A stretch of 64,000 bases of DNA from Metabacillus sp. B2-18 (GCF_021117275.1 NZ_CP088245.1:1711501-1775500); one strand, 5' to 3'; shown: positions 48,093-57,924, counted from the stretch's first letter. Notes: generated from the sequence alone by a model not told the origin. Numbers and translations are program-made.

Positions 48093-48130
48093 AGCTCAAG
48101 TACTTGTATAGGTACTTGAGCTTTGTTTTG
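48093..48130. terminator. Terminator of SR1
   Basis: AGCTCAAGTAC (48093-48103) and GTACTTGAGCT (48112-48122), an 11-bp stem, followed by TTGTTTTG. It also follows the convergent speA gene. Confidence 0.88.
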
Positions 48131-48168
48131 TACTTAAAATACGTTTTAGAATTCCCAAAAAGGGGGGG

Positions 48169-49656
48169 TTATCTAATTGCTCTATGTTCTTTAATCACTC
48201 GTATTTTGTTAAGTGTAGGATCCTCTGGACCTTGAACTGGTAAACCTACTTCTAAGTTTTTCTTAATATATGTTAAATTTTCTTCAGTAATGATTTCCCC
48301 TGGAATGAAAATTGGTATACCTGGAGGGTAAACCATGATAAACTCTGCAATAATTCTACCTGCGGATTCTTCAAAGGACACAATTTCAGTTTCCGAATAA
48401 AATGCATCTCTCGGTGTAAGCGCAAGTACTGGGATATCAGGTAATAAAATGCGTTCTTTTACATCACCTTGCTCTTTCATTGCCTTAAATTCTGAAGATA
48501 GCTCATTTAATGCTTTAATTAATGTATCAACATCATTTTTCGTATCCCCAGGTGTAATAATACAAAGGATATTGTACAAATCAGATAATTCTACCTCAAT
48601 TAGGTATTTTTCTCGAAGCCATTTTTCAACATCATAGCCAGTAATACCAAGTTCATAAACTGGAATAATCAATTTTGTTGGGTCATAATCAAATGTTGCT
48701 TTAGTACCTAATATTTCTTTACCTATACAAGATATGTTAGGAATTTCGTTTATTTTATCTCTCGTATAATTAGCCAACTCAATCGTTTTCTGAATAAGTT
48801 CATGCCCTTCGGTTGCCAATCGTTTTCTTGCAACATCAAGTGAAGCAAGAAGCAAGTACGAAGTTGAGGTGGTTGTCATCATACTTAAAATGGATTGAAC
48901 ACGTTGTGGTGATACAAGTCCTTCTCTTACATTTAATACAGAGCTTTGGGTCATTGAACCCCCTAGTTTATGAACGCTAGTTGCGGCCATATCGGCACCT
49001 GCTTGCATTGCACTTAAAGGTAAATCTTCATGAAAATGTATATGCACACCATGTGCCTCATCGACTAAAACTGGAACTGAGTATGAATGAGCAATTTCAA
49101 CGATTTTCTTTAAATCAGCAGAAATCCCAAAATAGGTAGGATTTATTACAAGTACACCTTTTGCGTCAGGGTGTTGTTCAAGTGCTTTTTCAACAGCATC
49201 CGTTGTTATACCGTGAGAAATACCGAGGTTTTTATCAATTTCAGGGTGAATGAAAATAGGTGTTGCGCCTGAAAAGACAATGGCAGACATAACGGATTTA
49301 TGAACATTCCTAGGAACGATAATCTTATCTCCAGGCCCACAAACAGTCATAACCATCGTCATAATGGCACCACTCGTTCCTTGAACGGAGAAAAATGTAT
49401 GATCTGCACCAAATGCTTCCGCTGCTAAGTCTTGAGCTCTTTTTATCATTCCTTTAGGGGCATGGAGGTCATCTAAAGGTCCGATATTAATTAGATCGAT
49501 TGATAAGGCGTTATCACCAATAAATTGTCTAAATTCAGGATCAATCCCTGCTCCTTTTTTATGTCCTGGAATATGAAACTGAATAGGGTCTTTTTTTGCA
49601 TGTTCAATTAAACCAGTGAACAATGGTGTTTCTTTTTGTGACAAAGTTGTTCCCAC
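48169..49656 (-). CDS. speA: Arginine decarboxylase (Orn/Lys/Arg decarboxylase family)
   Basis: This 495-residue pyridoxal-phosphate enzyme of the SpeA/YaaO type makes agmatine from arginine, the first step to polyamines in Bacillus. The PLP-lysine motif SVHKLGGSMTQSS, the VDEAHGVH segment and the HIPGHKKG N-terminal motif are present, together with the C-terminal domain (about 385-495, MVYPPGIP). Length matches B. subtilis SpeA, and its position next to SR1 favours arginine as the substrate over lysine. GGTGG lies before the start. Confidence 0.88.
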   Translation of the reverse strand: MGTTLSQKETPLFTGLIEHAKKDPIQFHIPGHKKGAGIDPEFRQFIGDNALSIDLINIGPLDDLHAPKGMIKRAQDLAAEAFGADHTFFSVQGTSGAIMTMVMTVCGPGDKIIVPRNVHKSVMSAIVFSGATPIFIHPEIDKNLGISHGITTDAVEKALEQHPDAKGVLVINPTYFGISADLKKIVEIAHSYSVPVLVDEAHGVHIHFHEDLPLSAMQAGADMAATSVHKLGGSMTQSSVLNVREGLVSPQRVQSILSMMTTTSTSYLLLASLDVARKRLATEGHELIQKTIELANYTRDKINEIPNISCIGKEILGTKATFDYDPTKLIIPVYELGITGYDVEKWLREKYLIEVELSDLYNILCIITPGDTKNDVDTLIKALNELSSEFKAMKEQGDVKERILLPDIPVLALTPRDAFYSETEIVSFEESAGRIIAEFIMVYPPGIPIFIPGEIITEENLTYIKKNLEVGLPVQGPEDPTLNKIRVIKEHRAIR

Positions 49657-49920
49657 CTTCTTTTTTGAAAGATATTATTGTGTTTTTTAAGACATCAAAA
49701 GCAACGGATGATGTTTAGCGTCTATTATGTATGAGATCCGATACTTTTAAGTTTTACTTGTATTACATAAGTTTATGTCGAAATCTGCGTTATTATTAGA
49801 CATAAAACAAATGAATTATATCGCTATCAATAAAGTCAGTCAACAGAAAAGATTAAATAAAAAGATAGAAGGGAGAAATTAGCAAGTCTAGAATAGTTAT
49901 TTAATAAAGGAGGGGAAGAA

Positions 49921-50877
49921 ATGAATTGGAGAACAAGAGTAACTGATGTTTTGGGGATTCAATATCCAATTATACAGGGGGGGTTAGCGTATTTAGCCTA
50001 TTCAGATTTAGCTGCAGCTGTTTCAAATGCTGGTGGGTTAGGGCAAATTACAGCTATGTCACTTGGAACAACTGATGCACTTCGTGATGAAATTAAAAAG
50101 ATACGTGATAAAACATCAAAACCGTTTGGCGTGAATTTTGCAATCGGCCAACATGGAAAAGGATATGAAGAGCTAGTACAAGTAGCGATAGAGGAAGATG
50201 TTCCAGTGATCTCTATGACAGGTGGAAATCCCAGTCCTATTTTTGATTTACTTAAAGGCACGGAAATAAAAAAACTGGTCTTAGTAGCAGCAAAACGGCA
50301 GGCAATCAAAGCAGAAGAGTTGGGTGCAGATGCTGTAATGGTAGTAGGACAAGAAGGCGGGGGACATCTTGGAAGAACAGATGTAGGTACTATGGTGTTT
50401 GTTCCTCAAGTAGTCGACGCTGTCAAAATACCTGTTATTGCTTCAGGTGGGATTGCTGATGGTAGAGGGCTAATGGCTGCTTTAAGCTTAGGAGCTGAAG
50501 GAATTGAAATGGGCACTAGATTTATTGCTACGAAAGAATGCATTCATGCACACCCTGTTTATAAGAAAGCATTAATTAATGGAGATGAAAACAGCACAGT
50601 TGTTATTAAAAAGTCACTTGGAGCACCTGCTCGGGCAATTGCTAATGAATGGACAGACAGAATCTTAGAAATTGAAAAGAATTCTGGTGGGTATGAAGAA
50701 TTAAAAACTTATATTAGTGGAGGAGCTAACAAAAGATACATATATGATGGTAAGATTAATGATGGGTTTGCATGGGCAGGGCAAGTAATGGGGTTAATAT
50801 CAGACATACCTTCTGTACAAGAGCTAGTTAGTCGAATTACTAAAGAGGCAGAAACAATCCGTAAAGAATGGACATAA
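49921..50877 (+). CDS. Nitronate monooxygenase/FabK-like FMN enzyme
   Basis: This 318-residue TIM-barrel flavoprotein carries the family motifs [36 protein letters not shown] (catalytic-region histidine) and [12 protein letters not shown], then GTRFIATKE. Members are nitronate monooxygenases that detoxify nitroalkanes or FabK-type enoyl-ACP reductases; sequence alone does not decide between them. GGAGGGG precedes the ATG. It is followed by yktA 34 bases downstream, possibly in one transcript. Confidence 0.82.
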   Translation: MNWRTRVTDVLGIQYPIIQGGLAYLAYSDLAAAVSNAGGLGQITAMSLGTTDALRDEIKKIRDKTSKPFGVNFAIGQHGKGYEELVQVAIEEDVPVISMTGGNPSPIFDLLKGTEIKKLVLVAAKRQAIKAEELGADAVMVVGQEGGGHLGRTDVGTMVFVPQVVDAVKIPVIASGGIADGRGLMAALSLGAEGIEMGTRFIATKECIHAHPVYKKALINGDENSTVVIKKSLGAPARAIANEWTDRILEIEKNSGGYEELKTYISGGANKRYIYDGKINDGFAWAGQVMGLISDIPSVQELVSRITKEAETIRKEWT

Positions 50878-50911
50878 TGTTCATAGACACAGTGGAAGTG
50901 AGGCATTATAC

Positions 50912-51181
50912 ATGGAATATCAATATCCTATTTCTCTAGACTGGAACACAGAAGAAACAGTTGATGTGATTCATTTTTTTGAATGTATTGAGAAAGCATA
51001 TGAAAATGGAATCGATCGGACAGTACTAATGACAGCATATCGAAGATTTAAAGAGATTGTGCCAAGCAAGGCGGAAGAAAAGACAATATGCAATGAGTTT
51101 GAAGAAGTGAGCGGTTATTCATCCTATCGCGTGATCAAAAAAGCAAAAGATGCTGAAGAAGTTCATTTATTGAAAATGTAA
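50912..51181 (+). CDS. yktA: YktA, UPF0223 family
   Basis: This 89-residue protein has the UPF0223 pattern: [20 protein letters not shown] at the start, a [12 protein letters not shown] segment and a [11 protein letters not shown] end. The family is a small helical domain of unknown function found throughout Bacillus. It lies next to the divergently placed yktB as in B. subtilis. GGAAGTGAGG lies upstream of the start. Confidence 0.88.
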   Translation: MEYQYPISLDWNTEETVDVIHFFECIEKAYENGIDRTVLMTAYRRFKEIVPSKAEEKTICNEFEEVSGYSSYRVIKKAKDAEEVHLLKM

Positions 51182-51184
51182 GAA

Positions 51185-51225
51185 ACAAAACGTCCAAAGT
51201 AGTAAAAGTACTTTGGACGTTTTGT
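51185..51225. terminator. Bidirectional terminator between yktA and yktB
   Basis: A perfect 17-bp stem (51185-51201 with 51209-51225; core CGTCCAAAGTA) with a 7-base loop. Confidence 0.92.
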
Positions 51226-51247
51226 TATCACAAACGATTTGTTTTTT

Positions 51248-51868
51248 TTATTTATCGAACGACAGCTTATAAAGAGGAAGTAATGTCTCATATGTTTCAC
51301 GAATGACTTTATATAACTTATCTCCGTCTCGTACAATTGGGTCTTCCGCTCGGAAATGACGACCAATAAGAAATTCCGCTTTTTTTACATCTCTAAATCT
51401 TTCTAAAGCTTTTTTTAAATCAGTTTCCTGAAGTGGCTTAGCATCTTTCTTTGTATGATCTAAAGAAACATAGTATTCTTCTGGTGTAATATCTACAACT
51501 TTATCAAGATGTTCTAAGAATTTTTTTGCAATATTTTCCTTGTTTGGTAATTCATAAATAAATGCCAGCCAAATAAAAAGATGGTCATCAAATAATCCAA
51601 CCTGAAAGTGAGGATGCTGTTTATATCCACGTTTATTATCCGCAATAGCCAACCATGTATCTTTAGGTGGATTTACCGTTCTTCTTGCATGCTTTGCTAT
51701 ATGTAAAAACATTTCTTTTTGCAGCAAAGAAGCAAGATCATCTGTTAAAGCTTGTCCTAACTCATGGAATTTTGGTTGAATACGTCCTCGAATTGCTTCC
51801 ATCCGTTCATCCAGACCATCTATTGTAAATGTTTCAAAATCTTCATTTGTGAACCCATTAAACTTCAT
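51248..51868 (-). CDS. yktB: YktB, UPF0637/DUF1054 family
   Basis: This 206-residue protein matches the DUF1054 family, including GLDERMEAIRGRIQPKF near the start, NPPKDTWLAI and the LAFIYELPNK segment. Function is unknown; the protein is soluble. AGGAGGA precedes the ATG. Order yktA-yktB as in B. subtilis supports the name. Confidence 0.88.
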   Translation of the reverse strand: MKFNGFTNEDFETFTIDGLDERMEAIRGRIQPKFHELGQALTDDLASLLQKEMFLHIAKHARRTVNPPKDTWLAIADNKRGYKQHPHFQVGLFDDHLFIWLAFIYELPNKENIAKKFLEHLDKVVDITPEEYYVSLDHTKKDAKPLQETDLKKALERFRDVKKAEFLIGRHFRAEDPIVRDGDKLYKVIRETYETLLPLYKLSFDK

Positions 51869-52215
51869 CGATCAAAGTTCCTCCTAGTTTATATCTAATT
51901 TTAATTTATAATTATTATAAACAATTTCCGTCCTCTTTCCCAGTTATATGTCTTCCTTAAGTTTACCTTAAAAACGATTGATTATTTACTAGTTAAAACT
52001 ACCCGAACATACATTCTTGATACTCTCTTTTTAAAGTTTTAAAAAATAATTTGGTGGTATAGATTAGGTAAATACACAATTTTGTCTAATTGGTTCCAAC
52101 TTTTTTTACGATCACATATTATATAAAAAAACTATTAAAACATTAAATGATTCTTTGAAATCGCTTTGTTGGTTACCTTGTTATAAAAAAGATGAAATGA
52201 AAGGGGCGGTAAAAA
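51869..52215. other. Gene-free region between yktB and ykzI
   Basis: This AT-rich 347-base interval has no open frame with a ribosome site except the flanking starts. TGAAATCGCTTTGT (52156-52169) is a weak cre resemblance (12 of 14). No hairpin or clear promoter stands out. Confidence 0.4.
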
Positions 52216-52404
52216 ATGAAACAAATAGTTAAAACGAGTGGTCAGAAAATGATTAACAATCGTATTGGGGTGTTAAGACTCGAACTCGATTACGAATTAG
52301 CCTCCCTTTACGAAGCTATGCAGAATAAAGATCAAAAGAAAAAAATAGAGTGTAAGCAAAAACTAGAAAAGTTAAGAAAAGAGTGGATGAAACTTCAAGC
52401 TTAG
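52216..52404 (+). CDS. ykzI: YkzI-like small protein
   Basis: This 62-residue basic helical protein (many Lys, Glu, Leu; ending KLRKEWMKLQA) has no recognised domain. Size and position between yktB and suhB match B. subtilis ykzI. AAGGGGCGG stands about nine bases before the ATG, and a terminator follows, so it is a single-gene unit. Confidence 0.7.
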   Translation: MKQIVKTSGQKMINNRIGVLRLELDYELASLYEAMQNKDQKKKIECKQKLEKLRKEWMKLQA

Positions 52405-52431
52405 TAGAGAAGAATATCTACAAACGAACCT

Positions 52432-52461
52432 TAGGTTAGGTTCGTTTTTATCTGCGCGACA
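52432..52461 (+). terminator. Terminator of ykzI
   Basis: AAACGAACCT (52432-52441) and AGGTTCGTTT (52448-52457), followed by T residues. Confidence 0.85.
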
Positions 52462-52548
52462 AAGTGTCAGATACTTGATTTCCGTTAATTCCATACAGTA
52501 TGCTTAATATAGAAATGGTGATTTATTACATAGAAATGAGGTTGCTTA

Positions 52549-53340
52549 ATGACGAACTGGAAGGAATTAGATCAAAGGGCAAAACAGTGGGTGGAAGAAG
52601 CCGGTGAATTAATAAGAAACTCTTTTGATTCTGCCCTTTCTATACAGTACAAGTCAAACCCAAATGATTTGGTTACAAATATGGATAAAGAAGTAGAACA
52701 ATATTTAATAAGTAAAATTCAAGAAACCTACCCTGATCACAAAATCCTTGGTGAAGAGGGATATGGTGATAAGGTGGAAAGTTTAGACGGAGTCGTGTGG
52801 ATTATTGATCCAATTGATGGCACGATGAATTTTGTCCATCAGCAAAGAAACTTCGCTATATCTGTAGGAGTATATGGAGATGGTGTTGGTTACATAGGGT
52901 TAATCTATGATGTTGTACATAAAGAGCTTTATCATGCTTTTAGAGGAGAGGGTGCTTATATGAATGAGTTACCTTTGCCTAAACGTGATGAAGTGAAAAT
53001 CGAGCAAGCTATATTAAGTGTAAGTCCGATGTGGGTAACAGAGAATAAACGGTTCGATCACCAATTAATTACCCCTATTGTTAAAAGGGTACGTGGTACA
53101 AGGTCTTATGGATCAGCAGCGCTTGAATGTGCATATGTTGCAGCGGGACGTTTAGATGCTTATATGACGATGAGATTGGCACCTTGGGACTTTGCGGCGG
53201 GTTTGGTTCTGCTAGAGGAAGTTGGTGCAAACGCATCAACATTATCAGGAGAAAAACTTGATCTATTAAATAAGAATAGCTTTTTTATTGGTGAACAATC
53301 ATTACATCAATATATCCTTAAAGAATTTTTGGTAAAATGA
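52549..53340 (+). CDS. suhB: Inositol monophosphatase family protein (SuhB/YktC)
   Basis: This 263-residue Mg2+/Li+-dependent phosphatase carries the family motifs: GEEGYG (first metal Glu), WIIDPIDGTMNF (metal Asp residues) and LAPWDFAAGLVLLEEVGA (C-terminal). It hydrolyses inositol-1-phosphate or similar sugar phosphates. B. subtilis yktC is the equivalent. GAGG precedes the ATG. Its last bases overlap the GNAT gene by ATGA, so the two are translationally coupled. Confidence 0.9.
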   Translation: MTNWKELDQRAKQWVEEAGELIRNSFDSALSIQYKSNPNDLVTNMDKEVEQYLISKIQETYPDHKILGEEGYGDKVESLDGVVWIIDPIDGTMNFVHQQRNFAISVGVYGDGVGYIGLIYDVVHKELYHAFRGEGAYMNELPLPKRDEVKIEQAILSVSPMWVTENKRFDHQLITPIVKRVRGTRSYGSAALECAYVAAGRLDAYMTMRLAPWDFAAGLVLLEEVGANASTLSGEKLDLLNKNSFFIGEQSLHQYILKEFLVK

Positions 53341-53801
53341 CAAAATTAACATCTCGTATACTTGAAACTAGTGATTATCCATTTTTCATGGATTTAGTTA
53401 GGACAAGTCTAGAATGGCAAGAGGAAGAATGTAAAGTCGAAGACATTACTGAATACCTATCATCATACAAAATGTACAACGGTGATTGGAGGGTATGGTT
53501 GGATGAAAATCACCTTATAGGTATATCATATGTTTTGGAATGGTCTCCAGCTAACGAGAAGCCTTGGATTGGTACGATTATTGTTCATGAAAACTTTAGA
53601 GGAAAAGGATATGGAAAAGCCATACTGAATGAAATCGGAATGGTTTTAAGTGATAATGGCCATAAAGCAATATTTGCGGGGTGTCCTATTCAGAGAGATT
53701 CCTGGCTTCTATTTCTTGGGAAATGTGGATTTGAGCAATTTAAGGTTGAAGAGGATGATACAACTCATAAAAAATTTATGATCTCTGTTAAGCCATTATA
53801 A
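53337..53801 (+). CDS. GNAT-family N-acetyltransferase
   Basis: This 154-residue GNAT protein has acetyl-CoA motif A: IGTIIVHENFRGKGYGKAIL (about 79-98), with the R/Q-x-x-G-x-G/A loop. The target cannot be named. It overlaps suhB by four bases and lacks its own ribosome site, so it depends on suhB translation. A good terminator ends the two-gene operon. Confidence 0.82.
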   Translation: MTKLTSRILETSDYPFFMDLVRTSLEWQEEECKVEDITEYLSSYKMYNGDWRVWLDENHLIGISYVLEWSPANEKPWIGTIIVHENFRGKGYGKAILNEIGMVLSDNGHKAIFAGCPIQRDSWLLFLGKCGFEQFKVEEDDTTHKKFMISVKPL

Positions 53802-53804
53802 AGA

Positions 53805-53834
53805 AAACTCGCCGAAGGTGGCGAGTTTCTTTAA
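53805..53834 (+). terminator. Terminator of suhB-GNAT operon
   Basis: AAACTCGCC (53805-53813) and GGCGAGTTT (53820-53828), then CTTTAATTT. Confidence 0.82.
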
Positions 53835-53857
53835 TTTCTAGAGAAAAGGAGAGGATC

Positions 53858-54043
53858 TTATATTAAGCCTTTTTCTCTCATTCTTTTTTTCATAATAAAA
53901 CCAGTAGCCATTACAGCATTTAGACCAATGATGGCTAAAATAATTCCCAGGATGCTTCGTTCACCAACGGCCACTCCAATTCCAATCATAAAAAGGGCTG
54001 CTAATACAGCTAATACAAGAAAAATCCATTTACCTTGTTTCAT
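53858..54043 (-). CDS. ylaF: YlaF, DUF5325 small membrane protein
   Basis: This 61-residue protein has two membrane segments (about 5-25 and 31-50) and a basic tail KKRMREKGLI. It matches YlaF (DUF5325) in size, composition and position before typA. Function unknown. Confidence 0.82.
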   Translation of the reverse strand: MKQGKWIFLVLAVLAALFMIGIGVAVGERSILGIILAIIGLNAVMATGFIMKKRMREKGLI

Positions 54044-54134
54044 TAAAAATGACAGCTCCCAACCATGGCTTTGCCTAATTTTTGATTACTTCTTATAGTT
54101 TACTTAAAATCATTCGGCTTTTCTAGATTGTTTA

Positions 54135-54143
54135 TGGTATAAT
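54135..54143 (+). promoter_or_regulatory. Extended -10 promoter of typA
   Basis: TGGTATAAT (54135-54143) has a TGn extension and a perfect TATAAT, with no good -35. The leader of about 115 bases contains a 7-bp hairpin, GAATGAG (54193-54199) with CTCATTC (54225-54231). Confidence 0.65.
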
Positions 54144-54264
54144 ATCGAAGGTGATTTTGAAATAATGAAAGTATTAACTCAGAATACTACAGGAATGAGC
54201 ATTTTAAAACCATTTAGATAGCCTCTCATTCTTTGGTTATTATATATTTTTAGGAGATGAAATT

Positions 54265-56106
54265 GTGAAACTTCGAAATGATATTCGCAACATTGCTATT
54301 ATTGCCCACGTTGACCACGGTAAAACAACTTTGGTTGACCAACTTTTACATCAGTCTGGAACATTCCGTACGAACGAGCAAGTTGCTGAACGTGCAATGG
54401 ATTCAAACGACCTTGAGCGTGAGCGTGGAATTACAATCCTTGCAAAAAACACAGCAATAAACTATAAAGACAAACGTATTAACATTATGGATACGCCAGG
54501 ACATGCTGACTTCGGTGGAGAAGTTGAACGTATTATGAAAATGGTTGACGGTGTATTACTTGTTGTTGATGCTTATGAAGGGTGTATGCCACAAACACGC
54601 TTCGTATTAAAGAAAGCATTAGAGCAAAACTTAACACCGATTGTTGTCGTAAACAAGATTGACCGTGATTTTGCACGTCCATCAGAAGTAGTCGATGAAG
54701 TGTTAGATTTATTCATCGAGCTTGATGCAAATGAAGATCAATTAGAATTCCCGGTAGTGTTTGCTTCAGCTATTAATGGTACAGCAAGTACAAGTCCTGA
54801 CCCAGCTGAACAAGAAGAAAACATGGCTTCATTATTTGATGCTATTGTAGATCATATTCCTGCACCAGTTGATAACAAAGAAGAGCCTCTTCAATTCCAA
54901 GTAGCTTTGTTAGATTACAATGACTACGTAGGTCGTATCGGGATTGGACGCGTATTCCGTGGAACAATGAAGGTTGGACAACAAGTTTCATTAATGAAAG
55001 TTGATGGTTCAATTAAAAACTTCCGTGTATCAAAGATTTTTGGTTTCCAAGGATTAAAACGTGTTGAAGTAGAACAAGCTGTCGCAGGGGACCTTGTTGC
55101 AGTATCAGGTATGGAAGATATCAATGTTGGTGAGACAGTATGTCCAGCTGAACATCAGGAAGCTCTTCCTATTCTACGTATAGATGAGCCTACATTACAA
55201 ATGACTTTTGCTGTAAATAACAGTCCGTTTGCTGGTCGTGAAGGTAAATTTGTTACAGCACGTAAAATTGAAGAGCGTTTATTAGCTCAATTACAAACAG
55301 ATGTAAGTTTACGTGTTGATCCAACAGATTCACCAGATGCATGGGTTGTTTCTGGTCGTGGAGAGCTTCATTTATCAATCTTAATTGAAAACATGCGTCG
55401 TGAAGGATATGAATTACAAGTATCCAAACCAGAGGTTATTGTTAAGGAAATTGATGGAGTAAGATGTGAACCAGTAGAACGTGTACAAATTGATGTTCCT
55501 GAAGAGCACACTGGTTCTGTTATGGAATCTATCGGAGCTCGTAAAGGTGAAATGCTTGATATGATAAATAACGGTAATGGTCAAGTACGTTTAATATTTA
55601 ATGTACCTGCTCGAGGATTAATTGGATATTCAACTGAGTTCATGTCTTTAACTCGTGGATTTGGTATCATTAACCACACATTCGACAGCTACCAGCCAAT
55701 GCAACCTGGTAAAGTAGGAGGACGTCGCCAAGGTGTTCTTGTTTCAATGGAGAATGGCAAGTCTACAACTTACGGTATTCAAGGTGTTGAGGACCGTGGA
55801 GTGATCTTCGTTGAAGCTGGTGTTGATGTATATGAAGGTATGATTGTTGGAGAACACACTCGTGAAAATGACCTTGTTGTTAATATTTGTAAGATGAAAC
55901 AACAAACAAATATTCGTTCTGCTACTAAAGATCAAACGAGTACAATGAAAAAACCTCGTATTATGTCATTAGAAGAAGCCCTTGAGTATTTAAATGATGA
56001 TGAATATTGTGAGTTAACTCCTGAATCGATTCGATTGAGAAAGAAAATTCTTGATAAAAATGAACGTGAAAAAGCAGCTAAAAAGAAAAAACTAGCTGGC
56101 ATGTAA
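54265..56106 (+). CDS. typA: Ribosome-associated GTPase TypA/BipA
   Basis: This 613-residue translational GTPase has G1 AHVDHGKTT (14-22), G3 [11 protein letters not shown]4 NKID and G5 motifs, then EF-G-like domains III and V and the TypA-specific C-terminal domain ([12 protein letters not shown]). It binds ribosomes under stress and assists assembly at low temperature. B. subtilis ylaG is the equivalent gene. The start is GTG at 54265, behind TAGGAGATG. Confidence 0.95.
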   Translation: MKLRNDIRNIAIIAHVDHGKTTLVDQLLHQSGTFRTNEQVAERAMDSNDLERERGITILAKNTAINYKDKRINIMDTPGHADFGGEVERIMKMVDGVLLVVDAYEGCMPQTRFVLKKALEQNLTPIVVVNKIDRDFARPSEVVDEVLDLFIELDANEDQLEFPVVFASAINGTASTSPDPAEQEENMASLFDAIVDHIPAPVDNKEEPLQFQVALLDYNDYVGRIGIGRVFRGTMKVGQQVSLMKVDGSIKNFRVSKIFGFQGLKRVEVEQAVAGDLVAVSGMEDINVGETVCPAEHQEALPILRIDEPTLQMTFAVNNSPFAGREGKFVTARKIEERLLAQLQTDVSLRVDPTDSPDAWVVSGRGELHLSILIENMRREGYELQVSKPEVIVKEIDGVRCEPVERVQIDVPEEHTGSVMESIGARKGEMLDMINNGNGQVRLIFNVPARGLIGYSTEFMSLTRGFGIINHTFDSYQPMQPGKVGGRRQGVLVSMENGKSTTYGIQGVEDRGVIFVEAGVDVYEGMIVGEHTRENDLVVNICKMKQQTNIRSATKDQTSTMKKPRIMSLEEALEYLNDDEYCELTPESIRLRKKILDKNEREKAAKKKKLAGM

Positions 56107-56121
56107 TTTGAAAGCTAATTT

Positions 56122-56158
56122 GAAAGGCTGATTCTATTGTGTAGAATCAGCCTTTCAC
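56122..56158 (+). terminator. Terminator of typA
   Basis: GAAAGGCTGATTCTA (56122-56136) and TAGAATCAGCCTTTC (56142-56156), a 15-bp stem; the flanking T-run is weak. Confidence 0.8.
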
Positions 56159-56312
56159 TTAAAGTAATGTTCATAGTTCAATTTGTGGATGGATGGTAAC
56201 CTAACATAACTAGACTCCAATTTACTAAAATGATGTAACAATTTATGTGTTAGTATATAATTAGAGTTTTTATACAGTTAGTAACTAGCAAGTAAACTTG
56301 TGAGGAGGGGAC

Positions 56313-56633
56313 ATGATGGATGTTTCAGAAAGACTTTCGTTTTTTCCTAGCCTGTACCAAGTTGTCGATAACCCGAAGCTTGGGATGTGGATGTTATATT
56401 TAACAATCTTATTTTTATCGATTCTTGTTTACAAACTTGGGTTTGCTAAAAAACTTCCAATTTTAAAATCGGCTGTTATTTATACCTTTTTAGCCTTTGG
56501 TAGTACGGTATTAACATTTTTAGGAATATTTTTACCAGTTGCAGAAGGTCTAGTAGTTGCAGCACTTATTTTAATTATTTATAAAATCAGGCTATATCAG
56601 TCAAAAAAACAAGAAGCAGAAGAAGTAAAATAA
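56313..56633 (+). CDS. ylaH: YlaH-like membrane protein
   Basis: This 106-residue protein has three membrane segments (about 31-47, 57-75, 80-95) behind a polar head with [18 protein letters not shown], and a lysine/glutamate tail. Size and position after typA fit B. subtilis YlaH. Two successive ATG codons (56313, 56316) follow GGAGGGG; either may be used. Function unknown. Confidence 0.82.
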   Translation: MMDVSERLSFFPSLYQVVDNPKLGMWMLYLTILFLSILVYKLGFAKKLPILKSAVIYTFLAFGSTVLTFLGIFLPVAEGLVVAALILIIYKIRLYQSKKQEAEEVK

Positions 56634-56664
56634 AGGTTCTGACAAAAGTCAGAACCTTTATTTT
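56631..56664. terminator. Terminator after ylaH
   Basis: TAAAGGTTCTGAC (56631-56643) and GTCAGAACCTTTA (56648-56660), a 13-bp stem with AT-rich ends that can act in both directions. Confidence 0.88.
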
Positions 56665-57089
56665 ATGGTTAATTTAAAAAGTCGTAGTGGAATTGGTAGG
56701 ATTAAGGCGTATAGTAAGTGTCCTAATGTCCACCAAAGTATAGCTGTAAAGTCAAGTAACTCAGGTGTTTCTTTTATGGAAAGTATTGTTAAAGGGAAAT
56801 ATAAAAAAACAGTTGGTATAGTTAAAAAACATGAGAGAAGAACTTGCTGCTTCACCTTTACTAGCTTAAGGAAATGAGTTAAAAAAACAAAGATTATACC
56901 GATCATAACAGATACTGCTAGATGAACAATAAATTCTAAGATTTCAGGAATATAACCAATATAAATAAAATCAATATTTAGCAATAGTGTGTAAACCTTT
57001 AGATTTGTTATTGTTTCGACTAATTTTAAAAACAAGCCCAATACTGTTCCGCTTATAAGTCCGGTAACGGCTCCTTGAAAAATTCTCAC
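56658..57089 (-). CDS. Unrecognised four-span membrane protein
   Basis: This 143-residue protein has four membrane segments (about 4-22, 50-72, 83-103, 115-135), with GLISGTVLGLFLKLVE in the first. I do not recognise the family with confidence. Its ATG overlaps the ylaI stop by four bases, so it is translated with ylaI. In B. subtilis I recall no such gene at this point, so it may be an insertion here. Confidence 0.65.
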   Translation of the reverse strand: MRIFQGAVTGLISGTVLGLFLKLVETITNLKVYTLLLNIDFIYIGYIPEILEFIVHLAVSVMIGIIFVFLTHFLKLVKVKQQVLLSCFLTIPTVFLYFPLTILSIKETPELLDFTAILWWTLGHLLYALILPIPLRLFKLTIK

Positions 57090-57286
57090 CAGGTGTCTTC
57101 AGTCTTTTTATCTTGATAAAGCCGAAACTTACCGGTTGCAATTCGCTCATTTGTTTTTTCTGTAATTCTGTTTTGACAAGGATTACACATATATGTATGA
57201 ATTGGACGGTTTCTAAGTCGTTTTGCAACTAATGTTTCATCGTCAATGTTTTCCACTGTATCACAGATAACACACTTTACTCTCAT
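57086..57286 (-). CDS. ylaI: YlaI, DUF2197 zinc-ribbon-like protein
   Basis: This 66-residue protein carries two CxxC pairs (CVIC at 5-8, CNPC at 34-37), so a small zinc ribbon is likely. It matches YlaI in size, in the RVKCVICDTVE start and in position. Function unknown. GAGGTG precedes the ATG. Confidence 0.88.
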   Translation of the reverse strand: MRVKCVICDTVENIDDETLVAKRLRNRPIHTYMCNPCQNRITEKTNERIATGKFRLYQDKKTEDTW

Positions 57287-57441
57287 TTGGCACCTCTTTA
57301 TTATATTAATATCTTTTACTAATTCTATTGGTCATATTATAACATAAGCCTTTAAAAGAATAGAGAAGGAATGTTTTTAGTTGGAACCTTTTAGAAAAAA
57401 AGGTATGATATTTGTATATAAAATGGAAAGGGAGGATTCAG

Positions 57442-57898
57442 ATGGCAAATAAAGTTGAACCAGTGTTAATTGAGCCCTTATTTAATGCTTTGCAGCAAGA
57501 GCGGTATGTAACTTTGGCAACAATTGATAATGAAACGGGTTCTCCAAACATAAGTGCCATTTCTTGGGTTTTTGCTCCGGAAACTAATCGAATATTATTA
57601 GCAGTAGATGAACGCTCACGAATCATCGACAATATAAAGAAACATCCTGCAATTGTTTTAAATTTAATCGCTAACGAATCTACATACTCCATTAACGGAA
57701 ATGCACATGTTAAAGGGGGAAGGTTGGAAGAAGTTCCGCTGAAACTTGCTTTAATTGAACTATCTATAATCGAAGTTCGTGATGTTATGTTCTAGTTCAA
57801 AAATTTCAGCCGAACCAAAATATGAAAAAACGTATGATGAAAAAGCGGCATCAAAGTTAGATAAACAAGTATTAGAGGCCTTAAAAAAACATCATTGA
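57442..57898 (+). pseudogene. ylaL: YlaL-like flavin-binding split-barrel protein, frameshifted near its end
   Basis: The first frame (57442-57795, 117 residues) matches a pyridoxamine-phosphate-oxidase-like split barrel (YVTLATIDNETGSPNISAIS). It stops at TAG 57793-57795 right after EVRDVMF. In the next frame, from 57794, a coherent tail continues to TGA 57896-57898 (SSKISAEPKYEKTY, then ALKKHH), which looks like the natural end of the same protein. The full product would be about 150-160 residues, as in B. subtilis YlaL. A small indel at about 57793 is the likely cause. GGGAGG precedes the ATG. Confidence 0.8.
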
Positions 57899-57924
57899 AA
57901 AGTGAATATATTATAGTCGGATTA

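Larger units (their letters stand above)
47807..48130 (+). ncRNA. sr1: SR1 dual-function regulatory RNA
   Basis: A transcript from the promoter at 47772-47800 to the hairpin at 48093-48122 would be about 320 bases, longer than the 205-base B. subtilis SR1. It contains the SR1P frame (47884-48024) and then a second stem (TTCAGTAC 48062-48069 with GTACTGAA 48079-48086). SR1 sits in this same place, near speA and downstream of pdh, in B. subtilis, where it base-pairs with ahrC mRNA to lower activation of arginine catabolism. Whether pairing is conserved cannot be judged without the ahrC sequence. Confidence 0.8.

Noticed and set aside
51869-52215. Remnant gene or small RNA in the yktB-ykzI gap
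   Set aside because: Six-frame reading by eye gave no coherent motif, and there is no promoter-terminator pair.
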